Origin: Limanda limanda
Lineage: Eukaryota > Chordata > Actinopteri > Pleuronectiformes > Pleuronectidae
Direction of reading: 5' to 3'
Length of the DNA: 64,000 nucleotides
Assembly (NCBI RefSeq): GCF_963576545.1
Contig: NC_083648.1
Location: 10,155,739 to 10,219,738, forward strand
Position numbers and translations under genes: made by a program. Below, in pieces: positions 47,979 to 59,535 of the stretch (the stretch's first letter is position 1; each line of letters opens with the position of its first letter). The notes beneath the pieces are model-generated. The model was not told the DNA's origin. It searched no databases and saw nothing but the letters and a program-made list of their open reading frames with translations.

Positions 47979-48419
47979 AAGTTTGACATTTTGGGAAATA
48001 TGCTTGTTTCCTTTGTGTCAGTGAGTTGGAAAAGGAGATCAATGGTACTCTGAAGCCTGTCCAGTAAACGAACAGGAATGAACAGTTTGCCTGACTTTGT
48101 CCAAAATAAGGAAAATCTACTTTGTAGAGCTTATTGACATGTTAAAGCTTGTTGGTTTAATCTGTACGACAACCAAAGTGAAAAAAATGACAAGACTCTC
48201 TGGATGACAACAAGGGACATCAGACCGCATTGTTTTTTTACTCTTTATTTAATGAATTGATGGAATGAGGCTTTTTTGCAATGTCCCTTTCTCTAATCTT
48301 TATTTGAAGCTAAGCTAAGTGGCTGCTGGCTGTTGTTTTATATTCAGTATAAACCTACGAGAGTGGTATTGATCTTTTTTATCTGACTCTCATCACAGTT
48401 TATCCCTAAAATGTCAAAC
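47979..48419. mobile_element. teleost palindromic-type repeat, near full length
   Basis: It begins GTTTGACATTTTGGGAAATA and ends with TTATCCCTAAAATGTCAAAC, forming imperfect terminal inverted repeats. Inside are ATCAATGGTACTCT near the left end and GAGAGTGGTATTGATCTT near the right end, plus AGCTAAGCTAAGTGGCTGCT. The order matches a common fish repeat with long inverted ends, probably a non-autonomous DNA transposon. A second partial copy lies at 53680-53893. Confidence 0.7.
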
Positions 48420-49649
48420 AGTTCTTTTAAGCAGCATAACCTGAAACTTTTTAGTTTGTGTAGGTTATGAAAGAGACTGGTTAAGTTCTGAACTGACTTG
48501 AGTCCTTCAGTAGTAGAGATGAGGCTCCTCCCGTGATGATTGGCAGATCACATGCAAATATCCTGCTAATAACTCAGTTTTACTGCATGTTCGGCTGCTT
48601 GCTCTTCCTGGGCCTTGCGATGTAGCACACACCAGAGTGCATTTAAATAGCATGTAAATCTGAGGCTTATAGACTGCAGGCCTCCGCTGGAAATCTTGGA
48701 AAAGGTGATGAACGAAAAACTTTTAGGAGATTAATTCCCTCTCTCAAGGTCTTTACTCTTTTTATTATCAGTCCGTTCTTTCTCAAACTGTCCATCAAAA
48801 GAACGACTGCCCTGTAGACATGCCTCTGCCCTTGACTTCAAGAAACAGTAGCCCAGAAACAGGCTGTTTTTCTGAGTTTGGCCTTGATACTTACCTGTTT
48901 TCTCAATCTGTGTCAGGCAACAAAAGCCCTTCTCGTTGTGAGCGACGCACGGAGTAAATCAACTGTATTTTTGGCCAAAGTTCCTCCTACATGATCCTTC
49001 TGAGACATGAACTTGTCATGGCAAAATATGGCAGCTGCAAGGAAAAACCTCTCTTCAAGCAATGAATTATGTCTGGGCATTCCCTGAACAGCGGCTGTTT
49101 ATATTTTCTTGGGGGGATTTGCAAGGCCACCCAAAACAAAACTGTGTAATGTTATATTATTCCACCACTTTACTACAAACAGGAGAAAACGCCAGATCCT
49201 CTTAATAGGGCTGTGCTGCTTTTCCAGTTTTCTGCTATTTTTTATGCCTCTCCTCAGGAAATCCACCCATGCTCATAAGTTTCTCCACCTGTTTGGAAAT
49301 ATCTCTGAATGGTTTTCTGGTCCCTGTGAAGGATCATAAGCGAGGCCCTTAATGAGCAAATAAAGTCTGGCAATGCTTTGCACCCAAAACCGGAGAGAAT
49401 GAATCACACTGCGGATTCATCTTCAGCAACACCTAATATTGTTTGTGATTCATGTGGACATGTCGATGAGAACTGGTGGGAGAATGGGAAAACTGATTAT
49501 TGAACTGCCACAGCTGAGTCCAGCTTTACTAAATCTGACTGAACATTTCGTACTCATACAAACAAACACTGCACTATTAAAGCCTCTATACAAAACAGTC
49601 CAAATCGTTTTGGACATGAAAATATAAACTGGAATGATAATGAGTTGTT
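48420..49649. other. gene-free stretch
   Basis: No coding gene seen. The 48530-48680 part contains ATGCAAAT and ATTTAAATAGC and might be regulatory; this is a guess from composition. Confidence 0.3.
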
Positions 49650-49895
49650 TAGTTATTTGATGTTACGAAAAGAGAGTAAAACTTGATTATTGAAGGCTTA
49701 GACTGACTTGTGATTGGTCGAGCGTGTATATCAATGGGACCTCGCCACTCCAGCTCCATTCCATGATCGCTACAGCACAGACTCTGACTCCAAATACCCA
49801 AGATAGCAGTGTATCTGTCTTAGGTTAATTTCTGGAGAATGGGAGGAAGTGGAGACTCGTCGGCAATCTTTATAGACAGTCTATTATTTTTGTTT
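49650..49895. mobile_element. probable teleost interspersed repeat fragment
   Basis: TGACTTGTGATTGGTCGAGC, then GGGACCTCGCCACTCCAGC, then CTGGAGAATGGGAGGAAGTG and TATAGACAGTCTATT. I recall this block order from many fish genomic sequences but cannot name the class. Confidence 0.45.
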
Positions 49896-52800
49896 GCCTT
49901 CAAGTTAAAAGTATGTCTGGCTAATCTTGATAACACCTCCTCTTAACAACACCTGGGCTTACAGAGAGCCATAATATTCTTGGCAGCCGATCCGGCACGA
50001 GTTCTCCTGCTTCACTAAAATGCGGCTAAGTATCATTTATTTTTGATTCCTGCAGAATCCAAGAGAAGGCCTGTAAAAGACCACTGTAAACTGCACTCTG
50101 CTGCCAGCCAGGCCGAAGCCATGGGAGCACTGCGGCAGCCTCGGCTCAGAGATGGGGAAGGATACCAGAAGAGTGTCTGGCCAATGAGAAACAGGTGTCT
50201 GGACAGAAGTAAATGAGTTGTAGGGACAAGTGTAAATTACTGTTGGCAATGACTGAAAGCCTCTGAAGAGTGGTCGGGAGATGGCTGTGGAGATATGGTA
50301 TTCAAGCTAGAACCATGAATTCACAGACGCAGCGTGTCAGTCAGCGGATCAGGTCCCATTGATGTTCACTGTTTAGCTTCTTCATCAGTGCCTCTGCTCA
50401 CAGCTCAGTGACCAGCGGGTCACTGTTTATCTTCAAAGAGCAAAACCAAGTCCGACCTCAGCGTCTTCTGCTGCGACAGTCAGTGTCAAGGGAATGTCAG
50501 AGCAAAAACTGCCAGAGCGTTTCAGCAATCTGTTTGTTTATTTTTCTTCTAGTTCCTTTGTGGCTCTTTTAAAGCCTTTGGCCTGGGATGATTCCGCCCG
50601 GCGGCCCCCCCTCCTCTCTACCACACACCTTCCCTCTTGCCATCCGTAATTACCACACTGTTCGAGTCCTAGCCTGTTCAAAAGCCACTGCAGGTCTGAT
50701 TTTTTTTGGCTTGGCTCCTCTCTGACATGCCTGGGAAGGGCAAGGAAAGGAAATGGGTGGACCAGCCGCTCTCCTTTCCCCAGAGCAGGCCTGGGAGAAG
50801 CCAGCCCAGTGTTTTTCGACTCGGTCGAGCTTGTAACGGAGCACAGCCCATCTGGTTCGAATAAATCCTCCATGTGGCTTCGGCAACTGGAATTGCCTGA
50901 CCTGTTTGGGGACATAATCACTGATACAGTCATTTTGCAAAACAAGAGGGGAAGAGCTTGAAAGCTAATTGTGAAGTTAAGTTGTAGTCTGAAGCACAAG
51001 CTTTGTACTCTGAAGAGAACAAAGCTCACACTAAGCAGACCTCCCCAAAACCCTACAGGGCTAGGTGATGGATGTGTGGTGTAATAGTCACCATATAGTG
51101 TAAATATGCATTCCTGCCAATGGTGGGCAGTGTGTCACTGTTTCTTGCTTCATGACTCTTATGGTAATTTCTCAAACAGACTGAAGGGTCATGGTCAGAC
51201 CAACACAATTTTGTATAATGACTCTAAAGTGCCCAATTAGCCAATTTGTAATTCCATTGCCATAATGCAAGTATTAGGTCAAGGACATCTTACCTATGGG
51301 CATGACATCTGGAGTAAGTGCAACGTATAAAATCACTTCTCTGCCCGGATTATACACATTTTAAAATTGTTCTGACTTTCCCTGATTATCTATTCAACAT
51401 CTTATTTGTTTCTCAACTTTACTCACAATTATTTAAACCCTGTTTGATCAGCATCACGTGTTCTCATACGTTACAGCAGAACAGTAATTCTATTTTGCAG
51501 TGTGAATGAATGGTAGTATGGGCACACCAAAACAACACACTACGCCGTCTATAGCTTGCCAGATCATTAGGTCATGTAGCACTATGTTGGTAATGTCTGC
51601 CTCCCGATCCCAGGCATATATTTATGACCTGTTGGCTGCGAGAGTCCTGCTGACTCGCGCGTATGAGGTCAAAGCCATCAAAGTGACCTCACCGTGAGAG
51701 ACAACACAACATCTGTCCTCATCTTTCACACCTTCAGTGGCTGCGTTTCCTCAGACCTCCCTGCCTCGCGCTGCCTCTCACTTCCCTCTAATTACAAACA
51801 CTTTTGATTTAGCACTTCGAGCCCGGTCAAGCCTATTAAGGTTTAACAAGGAAAATTTTACAGCAGCGTGTTTGACAAAAATCAGCGTAATGCACGTAAA
51901 ATAATACTCTCTTTTTCAGAAAGAAGAAACAACTTCATTTATGATTCACGTGCGTTTTAAAAATAGGAGTAACAGTCATTATCCTTTGATCTACGCTGAC
52001 GTTCAACTGCCAGAAGCTTATGAGGAATGTGTAGGATTCACACAACTCCTGTGTTCCTATACAACAGTGTCCTCTCATTTGTCTTCTCAGGGGTAAAATG
52101 GCATCTCAAAAGCAGAGCATATGATCAGAAGTGTCAATCAGTTGTATATTAATAATATTAGCAACAATAATGATACAATATCCCACAGGTATTATCCTGT
52201 AATTAAAATGGGTAATAATAGGATTTGGGTACGGGTTTAGGGCAGGAGACCACACATGGGGTAAGCTTGTATTGTACATGCTTAATCTGATTAAAACTTT
52301 AAATGTGATTATGAAAAAGAGTGACACAGACTTCACAGGAATGTTGACATCTACCGGATTTGCTCTTACAGTCCCTCCTGATAGGGCAAGGCTATTAATG
52401 TTACTACAATGCTCCTTGCTCCAGCTTTATGAGACATTTTTCGCAGGATTTACTCTCCGATGCCGACGGACAGAAAGTCAGTGAGCTGCTGGTAAAGATA
52501 TCTGGTGCTGGATCATTTGGGCTCAGTGAAACAAAGAGTGATGGGACTTTCAAAGGCAAGGAGGTCCACCTGAATGATTCATCCGCCTCAGATGATTGTT
52601 ATTGCTGATTCATGAATCATTCCCGGCTGGTGTTTGATACAACGTCCACTAATTAATATGACACCAGTCCGTCCTGGCATCGTTATCCACGGCTTGACTT
52701 GAGCTTAACCTCACACGAAGAAGCTCCTTGTCAAACACTGATCTACAGGGATGAGAAATCAAATGAGAAACTCAGTCCCCCCCCTCCTCCATAACAAAAT

Positions 52801-53679
52801 GGTACTCTGTGACAGTAATGGAGTGTATCACTGTGATAAATTCAAAACAGCCACCACCAGAACTCTCTACATTTTCCATGCATTTTTCTGTGAAGTGACT
52901 GATATTGACCACCCACTAACTTTTAAAAGGAGACACCCGTCAGAACAACCTGACAACCCTGTCATTCCTTCCCTCTTATCTTTTCATTATCCATGAACCA
53001 CATTCTTTCTTTGGGGTCGTTTTATGCTTATTTTGTCCGTTGCACTGTTGGCCCTGTTGGAAAGTAAGTGTTTCGTACTTTCTCTTTGGCCTCTCAAACT
53101 CTGCTATGATAAATTGTCTTAGCGGTAATAACAGAAACATCTGAGGGCCATATGGGATGCAACAGACTCCTTTGCTTTTCAGACAAAGAAATTAGAATTC
53201 ATGATAGCACAATATATTTAGGGAAAAAGCTGCCTCTCTCCCTGTTTTTTTTTTCTTCTTCTTTTCTTTTCTTCCAGGAATGAAACCTTTATCTCGAGAA
53301 GGCAACATGAAAAGTGTAACACCTGGTATGTATCAGTAAATTGAAGGGAGGAAAGGGAGAGCCATATGTCCACCTCCAGTCTTCAAAGCCGCCCCAATGT
53401 GTATCTAAGTGCATTCGAAGATTGAAACAATCCAAAAAGGAAATTTATCACTGAGCTGAAATTTCTGGGCTCTCAGGGATTTGGTTTCATAAACATTGCA
53501 TGCGGGATGTTTTTCAGCTCAGACTGATGCCATTTGAGCCCAGGCATCTGCAACTGTCAGGATATTTTTCTGTGTATTTGCTAAGGCCGTTCATGGCTTC
53601 AAATGCACAAACAGACCAGAGTCATGATAATATTCGTGTCCTTTGACCCAGAAGTGGGCCTTGAACAGTTTAAAACCCC
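49896..53679. other. gene-poor region
   Basis: No recognisable gene. A 163-codon minus-strand frame (50538-51029) lacks domains and overlaps other frames. AT-rich blocks with ATTAAT and TGATTCATGAATCATT near 52590-52660 could be conserved non-coding elements, but this is not shown. Confidence 0.35.
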
Positions 53680-53893
53680 AACTTGTCATTTTTACACACG
53701 CAAAAGAGAAATACCTTGTTAATAAATTAGCCTTAGAGGGGCTAAAACACTGTTTCCAGTCTTTATCCTAAGCTAAGATAACAGCTGGCTGTACCTTCAT
53801 ATTCATTTATCAAACACACAAGAGTTGTATCAATCTTCCCAATAAATCTCCACGAGGAAGCAAATAAGCTCATTTCCCCAAATGTTGAACCAT
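53680..53893 (+). mobile_element. second copy (right part) of the palindromic-type repeat
   Basis: TTCCAGTCTTTATCCTAAGC, then TAAGATAACAGCTGGCTGTA, GAGTTGTATCAATCTTCCC and ATTTCCCCAAATGTTGAAC. It corresponds to the right half of the repeat at 47979-48419. Confidence 0.65.
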
Positions 53894-56184
53894 TTCACCA
53901 ACATCGTGATCATTATTGTGAAATATGCTCATGTCACATTTTGGATAAAAGTAATTGGATCGTATTGTTTTGATCTGGACTCCCCATTAGGAAAACAGGC
54001 TGGAGCATAAAACATTTCCCAAGCCATCCAGTTTCCTCCGCGTGGTGCAGGGACTGCGACATGATGTTGATAGGATTTTAAATGGCCTTCCTGTGTCTCA
54101 TCGTCTCCCTCCATGAATCATGCCCACTACAGTAGGCTCCCCGGACAGCAAGGTGTCATTTCATAATAAATAACATGCGCACTGGTGGTAGGGGGGGGAG
54201 CGGATGATAAGTAGACAGAGAGAATCATCATTTACTCTGCTTGGGAAAACAAATACATATGGTAGTTAGATAAACTTCAAACAGGGGACAGACATCCTGC
54301 GACCAGTGGGTTGCTTTGCATGTCTCTTTAAACCCGAAAGGAAAGAGAGATTTGACTGTGTTTAGAAAGCAGAGGTCCCTCACGATAAGACGTATTTAAG
54401 ATGTATAAACACAGATAAAGGTATTTGTTTTGCTCCTTTGAATGATGCCGTTGTGTTAATCTTTTCAAAATCACTGTAGCAGCTCAAATATTTATCATGC
54501 TAAATTTACAATCATTTTCAGTGTCAGTATTTACTTTTTCCTCTCATTTAGGAGGTTTTCCCTTAAAGTATTTATCAGTGGAAACAAAACAATCTGTTTT
54601 AAATAGATGTGGAATACAGTGGCAAGTAAATACCTTATATATATATAAAGATATTTTCTAACTTTCTGTGAAAATCCTTCAAATCATAATCAACAACATC
54701 ATCATTAAATCCACATAGTTCTTGTTTTTAATGATTCTTGTTTTTAATGAGGAAAAGTTACATTTTATATCTAGAATTATGTAAATTATGACCTGCTCAG
54801 TTTGGTATTTAAAATAGCAAAATAAATGAATTTAAACTTGGCTGAAGTTTAACGTGCGAATTTGGTTTGATGACTAAAAGCAAGTCACAGTGACAGTGCT
54901 GACCTTTGAGTTTGTACATAACTAGGAACATTTAATAGATTATTGTGTTGCACCATTTGCTTTTATAACCTGAGTGGAAAAATTCTCAAATGTTTCCCTC
55001 TCCATGAGCCTCCTAAGTCAGACGGCAAGCAGGTAAATAAACAAACAACTAATTGGTAAAACAAACACCCAAACAAGTTGATGGACAGGCCTCACACACT
55101 GTCTCTCCAGTTTCCATTTTAGTTCATCTGTTCCCTGTGAAGCCGGCCCTCCCCCCCGCCCACACGGGGCCCTGCACCCTACATGTGTGGCACCCGTCAA
55201 GCTTACACCAACAGAAAGCATCATTGCAAACCTGACAGAGGCACAGACAGTGAGCGCTGGTTTCCCCTGTATAACGCTTGGCCCACAGAGAACTGGAGCG
55301 CTTGACCTGCAGTAAAGGGAGTTTCCCAGTGTTTTCTCCAAGTTGTTTGTATGGTACCTGCACAGTCATAAGAAAACAGAAAACCCTCTTAGTGATACTT
55401 ATGCTTTTCATCCGAGATTATCACACGTTGGAAAACAGCAGGTCTCAGAGCTCGGGATCCCATCACAGCCACCATAGTAACGTGATAAACATCATGCCTG
55501 CCATTAGAGGGAGCAAGGCAAATAAAGTGAGTCACTGATTCTCATTTTTCATCCCCTCTATCCATCCATCCTGCATCAGCAACATATACACTAAAGAAAA
55601 CAAGCAGGCCCAAAAAGCTCTGGGTGGGTTTTTGCCTCGGTTTCGACCTTGGCTTTGCTCTCGTAAAAAAGCTGGTGGGGGAAAATGTGAGCGGAGGACG
55701 GTCACGCCCAGTCAGCATCAGGTGAGTCACTTTATGTGGCAGTTCAGGTTGCAGTCAGTCCAAACCGCCCGCGTCTTCTTGCGGCCAGCGCAGGTCAAAC
55801 GCTGGTTGGGGAGAGAGGGGAAAAACCGAGGTAGACTCAATTCATCCCAGTTTGTGACAGGTGTGTTTTTGTGTTTTATGTGTTGGGTTGTGTTTTTTTC
55901 AGTCTACCTTAATCCCTGTTTTTCTGGACAGGAGGCCGGACCCATGGTGGCACTGCCAGATGACCGCATCTGTCACCTTGAGACGTTCAGGGCGTCTTCA
56001 GCTTATGATTCAGTCCAAGTGCAGAAATGCTTTTTTCTAAAGTAAATGAGCTAAATCAAAACTGATCATCGCTCCTCTCGTGGCGCTGCAGTTTAAGACA
56101 GTTTACAATCGGTTGTGAATGCTCACCTTCACCGTCGCAGCTTCCACAGAGGGGACTACAGGTTAGAAGGTTTACAGTAGTAGA
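53894..56184. other. gene-free stretch
   Basis: No coding gene recognised. Contains a short (TA)n near 54640 and ordinary mixed sequence. Confidence 0.4.
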
Positions 56185-56740
56185 ATGGTCGGGTGCGGTG
56201 GGGATTCCTGCTCGTTTGATCCCTGTGTAATACCAGCTGGTGTCCCCCCCGGGTGGGGTGGGCTAGGGGGTTTATCCCTATTGTTCTTTGTTATTTGCAT
56301 TAACTGCCTGGATTCATGTCTGCCTCCCTCTGTTATCCCCTGGAAATATGCCGCTGACCTTACAATCACAAAGCTCCTGATGGGGTCTCTACCGGGCTCA
56401 CTCTGAAGGCCCTGGATTCTGTAGCCGAATGGGGGCTGAAGTTTTCACTGACAATGATAAGAGCTGGATGACTCATCAGCCAAGCTCCCACATTTTAACT
56501 GCTTGTATATATATGTGTTCTCAAAGGCCTAGGGATCGTTATCTCAGTGTTACCACGAGAGCTCCTCTTCCATGTGATGTTCTAAAACAAATATACCTGA
56601 CTCTCTTCCACTCAATCCTTGAGTATGCCTGGGTCAACAAAGAGCCTCTCTGGGGAGTTGAGGAGAGAAGGCACACGGCAGCACTTCAGGTTTCACATTT
56701 TGAAATTCTGTGTTTTAATGCTGCACACATGCCTGCTTAG
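56185..56740 (+). pseudogene. broken LINE reverse-transcriptase fragment
   Basis: The translation contains VIPAGVPPG, then LLFFVICINCLDSCLPPSV and KYAADLTI, a decayed form of the usual reverse-transcriptase order (GVPQG, LLF-IYIN-L, then Y-DD). The catalytic YxDD box has lost its first Asp. Further on, in another frame, LKQIYLTLFHSILEYA resembles the later part of the same domain. Stops and at least one frameshift (near 56406-56429) break it. It is a dead non-LTR retrotransposon copy, inactive on these grounds. Confidence 0.6.
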
Positions 56741-56794
56741 ATTTTAATAAAATTAAGCTGAATCTTGGCAAAATAATCTTCTTAGGTAAAGGAA

Positions 56795-56960
56795 AAAAAG
56801 TCAAAGTCCATTTATTGTCAATTCTGTTATGTACATAGAAGGGATTGAAATGCCTTGTGAACGTAAGTAGTCAGAACATATAAGTATGCAACATATTAAG
56901 TACTCAAAACATAGTACAACATAGTATGCAGTCAAATGGCAAATGGTGGATAGGATGAGA
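56795..56960. mobile_element. possible short interspersed repeat
   Basis: AAGTCCATTTATTGTCAATT, then GAAATGCCTTGTGAACGTAA and a series of ACATA/GTACA blocks. The first part resembles a frequent vertebrate repeat motif. Weak call. Confidence 0.35.
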
Positions 56961-57404
56961 GTATTGTGAGCAGAACCTGGCGACTACACTTGTACCTCGA
57001 AGTAGAAGATCATGAAGATATGACAAACTGAAGGTTGTATTGAGCACCTTGTTTAAATAAACACAGTCCCCTTATTTATTTGTAGCGATAAATCAAATAG
57101 TAAATTTTCTGGTTACGTCCTTCTCAGCAATCGAAAGAAGATAACGGAGATGATTATCTCTGCAACCTTTCAGAGTCGTAGTCGTCTGTCATGGCGGAAT
57201 GTTTTGGTGTCTGATAAACATGTTGTGATGTTTCTCAAACTGGCCGCGTCTTGGATCCAGTTCCGTTGTCTCACTGGTACCAGCAACAACACACTCACAG
57301 CAACATATGTCCTTGTGTTGTTTTGACATTGTGTTGTTTTAGAGCACACAGCAACATCAGCAGCCCAGTGTGACTGTTCTTATTCCAGTGAGTCAAATAC
57401 ATCA
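56961..57404. other. gene-free stretch
   Basis: Nothing recognised in this interval. Confidence 0.4.
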
Positions 57405-57665
57405 GCATGCAAACATGCACAGTGACAATGCTGATAAATGCTAATACGCTGATGTTTAGCATGAACAATGTAATTTGGACAATGCTGGCCAACTAATTAA
57501 GCATCTGCTAATTAGCCCTAAACACAGATACAGTTGAGGCTGAGCAGAACATGATTCAAAGGTCGACCTCATGGTGACGGCAGAGGATTACCAGAGTCTG
57601 TGGGGATCATGAATCAATCCGTTCACAGTTTGAATCTGAATTCATGCAGTAGTTGCTGATGTGTT
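57405..57665 (+). mobile_element. teleost interspersed repeat (GATGTTTAGC family)
   Basis: GCTGATAAATGCTAATACGC, then TGATGTTTAGCATG, CTAATTAGCCCTAAACACAG, ACAGTTGAGGCTGAGCAGAA, GACCTCATGGTGACGGCAGA and GGGGATCATGAAT. I recognise this order as a common fish repeat. It is decayed and its class is unsure. Confidence 0.6.
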
Positions 57666-58019
57666 ATGTGAAATGACTTGTGACGTAAAATGACTGACGG
57701 AAGAAATGGCGTTACCAATGCTGAACATCAGAATCACGGTAGACGTGTTCTGTCCCTTATGCACCGAGCAGTGCGGAAATATAAGCATGTGAGTTTCCCA
57801 CCACTGTTACAGTAGGAAATATGTAATGTCTCACAATAAGCACTGGATCCAATTAGGAAAGAATTTCCACGCAGATTATCAAGTGGTGCTGCTCGAAACC
57901 AGGTGAAGACCATCAGAGAAGAAATGAATAGGACGTGGAGGGGGGGAGGGGGGTGATTCCATCCATGTGTTTTTTATTTTAAGAGAAATTTATTAAAAAC
58001 TCTTTTTGTTTAGGATTCA
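57666..58019. other. gene-free stretch
   Basis: No coding frame recognised. It includes a G-run (GGGGGGAGGGGGG) near 57935. Confidence 0.4.
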
Positions 58020-58079
58020 GGGATTGACCCGCGCCGTGCCTCCCTCCTTCTCACCCTCTCCAATCTCGTTTAAGCCTTT

Positions 58080-58335
58080 AATCAAACGGACATCTGGATT
58101 GCATTGAGCGCAGCGGAGAGCGAGAGAGAGAGAGAGGCCTGATTGCCGTTAAGCAGACCACGCGATGATGTCACTTTTCATTAATAATGATGCTGCCCAT
58201 AGCAGTCGCATTTATCTTCCTGTCTAACGGAGCAGAGGCAGCGGACCGCGGACGCGACAGTGACCGTCGACGCTCGAGCGTCCGGCTGAGAAAACAGGCA
58301 GGCGCTGCGTGATAGCACCTGAATCCAGTTCACGA
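58080..58335. promoter_or_regulatory. CpG-rich promoter-like patch
   Basis: In an AT-rich desert, about 130 bases (58200-58330) are dense in CpG (CGGACCGCGGACGCGACAG, CGTCGACGCTCGAGCGTCC). Next to this lie a (GA)n run (58118-58135) and TGATGTCACT, a CRE-like site. This is what a promoter or 5' untranslated exon would look like. No coding frame follows, and the strand is not clear. Confidence 0.4.
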
Positions 58336-59333
58336 GAACCACAGCAGTGAAGCTTGGACGGAGCTACCTCAGAAAGACGATACCTTAAATGACCAGAGCA
58401 CACGTAATGAGATGATGAACAACTGGTATCCCCTCGGTCAGTTAGTCACGTTTCTACTGTCTATCGGGCATTCCCCATCTACTGGGATGTTTCTTCCTAA
58501 AAATTTGTAATTTTACTGATGTCATCTGGGTTGTGGTGAATGAAAATAATGTTTTCCTTTGAAAACAATGATTATACAATTCCTTGATGACAGGAAGTGT
58601 TATTAAATAGTTGGAAAATGAAGTGGAAGTCAATGAGATAGTTGTTCTAATTTGTTTTCGCCGACACCCTTCGTTGATAAAAATTTCCAGGATTCATGTG
58701 ACAAGCGCTGCTCGTGACAACAAGCTATTAATACCGAGCTTTTTGAAATATCGATGCAGAAACACACACACAGGTAACAGCACCGCCTCACCGTGACTTA
58801 GTTTGATCGATGTGAGCACACAAACTGGACGAGCCATCAAAAGTTCAGTCCTGACACACAACAACTCTGTGAACTCTCCAAACCTTTTCTCTGCACTCGA
58901 GTTTCATTTAGTTTTGACAGTCAGGGGTGGGCTCACTTTAAGGCCATTGTGTTCATAAATTGAATCTGTTACTGTTAAGTCTACACCCTTTTCCAAAACT
59001 GTGTTATGACTGGCTTATACGCGCCGCAACAGCGTCAATGCAGATTAAAAACAAAATGAAGAATAGGGGGGTAGAAGTAGGCGTTTTTCCCTCTTCTATA
59101 AAAAGTTGCACCACGGTAAAGGAATGCCTCCCTCAGACATGTCACAACACGTTTAATTGTGCAGTTCGTTTCTTACTCATTAATATCAAAAACACTGCTT
59201 CCTAAGAGCAACACAACATGACACAATATGACGAAACAGAGTTTCCCTTATTAATAACGTAAAAAAAGATATACATTTCTACTCTCTCTGCTTTACACTG
59301 AATAACAGTTCATCTGATATCATTAGGTTGGAT
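58336..59333. other. gene-free stretch
   Basis: No coding frame recognised; short ORFs look random. Confidence 0.4.
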
Positions 59334-59535
59334 TCTCGCAGGACGGCACAGCAACAAGGTTCCAGGTTCAGGTCCCGTCTTGGAGTTTCTGTGGGTAGTC
59401 CGGCTTCCTGCCACAGTCTGAAGACATGCAGTTAGGTGAAGTTAATTGGAGACTGTAAATTGTCTGTACATTTGAATGTGAGTGTTTGACCCTCAAAGGA
59501 TAAGCGGTGTAGCTGATGGATGGATAACTGGATTG
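59334..59535 (+). mobile_element. teleost interspersed repeat (AGTCTGAAGACATGCAG family)
   Basis: TCGCAGGACGGCACAGCAAC, then GGTTCCAGGTTCAGGTCCCG, CCGGCTTCCTGCCACAGTCT, GAAGACATGCAGTTAGGTGA, AGTTAATTGGAGACTGTAAA and AAAGGATAAGCGGTGTAG. This is a clear but decayed and shortened copy of a very frequent fish repeat. Confidence 0.75.

Noticed and set aside
50538..51029. 163-codon minus ORF
   Set aside because: Two overlapping frames on the same strand, no domain, and low-complexity Arg/Glu/Gly end; probably chance.
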